From Klebsormidium nitens (Eukaryota > Streptophyta > Klebsormidiophyceae > Klebsormidiales > Klebsormidiaceae): 64,000 nt of DNA. Below are positions 62,218-64,000 of this stretch, in pieces; the first letter of the stretch is position 1, and each line of letters opens with the position of its first letter. The position numbers and the translations under genes were made by a program. The stretch covers positions 1 to 64,000 of the forward strand of contig DF237181.1 in the NCBI GenBank assembly GCA_000708835.1. The letters run 5' to 3'. The notes under the pieces are model-generated. The model ran no database searches, had not been told where the DNA came from, and saw only the letters and a list, made by a program, of their open reading frames with translations.

Positions 62218-64000
62218 AGTCAGAGAAAGCTTGTTTTGAGGAGCGGCGCTGGCGGACTACACATGTGCACATAACTTGGTTTGCTTGGTGATCAGGCTGG
62301 AGTTCTGCAAATGCTTGTGGACCATTCAAACATGAGTTTCAACCACCGCCAAAAACCACGATCGCACATAAGCAAGCATTGCTCGACGCCTGTACCTCAG
62401 GCCAGCGAACAGAACGAGAGCTCCTTCTTCCACGGTCAGTGGCAGCCTGCCAGGCTGGAGTACGGGAATCTTTGGTGGCGATCGCCCGCGCCAGCTCCCA
62501 GCCTTGCGCCCCTACTTCAATGAAGTCTAAGAAAGAAGTGCTTCACCTCATCAGATCATGCTGCTCAAAATTGCCCCTGGCCTGCGAGTCATTCAATTTC
62601 GAGCATTTTGTAAATTTGATGCGAATCAGCTGAATCCTGATGCTCAGTCTGCACTGCTCAGTGCTGTGTCAGTGTCTCTTGTCAGTGTAACGTTGTTCAG
62701 TGCACTGCGCCCGGTCTCCTGAGCCCCGGCCCCCACCGGGTATAGTCCTGTACCCCGACTCCCTTGGCATTTTCCGAGCAGCTCAAGTGTGCTCGGTCCG
62801 GCACCCAGGGCCGTGATTGAATCTACAGAGCGGCGTACACCGTACGAACTGGATCTCTGAAAGATGCAGAGTGTCCCACCGATCGCCTTGGCCGGCCTGA
62901 CCCTGAGGCCTGGGCTCGATGGTGTCAGGAATGCCGGTAGCAAGTAACCTCATGTGTGGCCGGTAGAACCAACTGCCCAGCTTCAGTGCTCGGTTGGAAC
63001 GTACGTATGTTTTCCTTTGGCCGGGCGTCATGCTGGACGTCAGTTGATGACTCAGTTGAGTGCGCCGCATGCACATTGCACGTACCAATTGCAACTTCCA
63101 AGTCCACAGGCTGAAGCCTGACGAGTCACGACCGTCACAATGTCAATGCGGTTTGGTCGGTCGCGAAATGAAACCATGTCAATGCGGTTTGGTCACATTT
63201 GGTGAGAACAGGCCCGGCCCCTTCGAGTTTGCAGTCATGCGTAAAATGCAGGTCGTAGGATACTGTTTAATGAGATCCAACGGTTCAAAGTCCTTTCAGA
63301 AGTCGGATCCCCGCTGAAAGATTAGCACATTCAGCCTGAGGCCCTGAGCATGATTGACACCGGCTCCGTACTGAAAGTGTACATGGTGCACCGAGCAAAT
63401 CTACCGTCCTAGCACGACTTCCCGACCATCCACCCGGCGCTCACCGGGAAGAAAATGCGCTACGTCTATGTGCTGGCGAACGCGAATTGCGGCCGGTAGT
63501 CTAGCTCTCCGGCCGATCCGCTTTGGCCCCGCTCTGGCGCTCTGGCCCGGCCGGCCCTGTAGCTGGCTTGCCCGGGCGGCAGCAATACGTGATCGGAAGA
63601 ATCGGCCGGGCAACTCCGAGTCTATACAGATGGTAGTGTCAACGTCTGGGCGGCTAACCGCGGCCGCCCGCGCCGCTGCCAATCATCATTTCAATCAGCC
63701 GGGACCGCCTAGGCTAACTGCTGGCCCCAGAAGCTGCCTACCCTAGTTCCGACAACTTGGCAATGGTAAATATGACCATTAACGCAAGGCTATACCCGGT
63801 ATGAACATTGCCGCTCTAGTTTTAACGAGCCATGACCATTGCTCAGCGCTTGGGGCGCAGCTTGCTCGCACGAATGATGAACAGGTTCAAGTGGCATGCT
63901 CATATTAAGGTGGTAGGACGGTAATTCAGGTTGGATTGACCCTGGTTTACGTTCTGGTTCATAGAATGTTCAAAACTAAACCAAATCAGGTTTCGTCTTC
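62218..64000. other. 5' region of the IDD gene and intergenic DNA
   Basis: The part next to 62217 should be the IDD leader and promoter. Farther right there are CCGG-rich and GTAC-rich stretches and a small direct repeat, but no exon that I can support. Confidence 0.45.
63140..63194. repeat. Short direct repeat, 36-bp period
   Basis: ATGTCAATGCGGTTTGGTC occurs at about 63140 and again at about 63176, with unrelated spacer sequence between. Confidence 0.75.

Overview
This window reads as nuclear DNA of a streptophyte, meaning a charophyte green alga or an early land-plant lineage. It has intron-rich genes with canonical GT-AG and a few GC-AG splice sites, sparse intergenic DNA with small inverted-repeat transposons, and a plant-specific gene set: GDP-mannose 3,5-epimerase, an INDETERMINATE-domain zinc-finger factor, a SKIP31-type F-box protein, a BAH-PHD reader of the EBS/SHL type, a DTX-type MATE carrier and a Mal d 1/Fra a 1-associated protein. 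Roughly balanced base composition and moderate introns would fit a filamentous charophyte such as Klebsormidium. That organism assignment is an inference from gene content, not something the sequence proves.

Layout, left to right. Positions 1-8.1 kb hold two tandem 11S-globulin-like cupin genes on the plus strand (the first is cut by the window edge), with a decayed, inverted copy of a cupin last exon between them. Positions 9.6-15.7 kb (minus) encode a protein with four quasi-RRM domains of the hnRNP F/H-GRSF1-ESRP type. It is divergent from a MATE transporter (16.4-19.3 kb, plus). A RAB2 GTPase (20.7-23.4 kb, minus) is divergent from a Fra a 1/Mal d 1-associated-like gene (24.2-25.8 kb, plus). 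A mitochondrial calcium uniporter gene (26.6-28.7 kb, minus) is divergent from GDP-mannose 3,5-epimerase (30.8-34.0 kb, plus). An RNFT-type membrane RING ubiquitin ligase (35.4-40.6 kb, minus) is divergent from an F-box SKIP31-like gene (41.7-47.1 kb, plus). A BAH-PHD reader (50.7-53.5 kb, minus) is followed by a very large IDD zinc-finger transcription factor (56.3-62.2 kb, minus). The last 1.8 kb show no gene.

Gene models were built by matching reading frames, splice sites and intron phases by eye; every exon junction reported as firm keeps phase. The genes do not form one pathway. They are ordinary eukaryotic neighbours covering storage/secreted protein, RNA binding, export, vesicle traffic, calcium uptake, ascorbate and cell-wall sugar supply, protein turnover and chromatin/transcription control. 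The least ordinary structures are local tandem duplications sitting exactly on splice sites (cupin exon 2 acceptor in four copies, a cupin 20-bp acceptor duplication, an RNFT donor in two copies), an inverted cupin pseudo-exon, four-qRRM architecture, an unusually long IDD protein, and five inverted-repeat elements, two of them inside introns. I found no CRISPR array, tRNA, rRNA, operon or viral gene.
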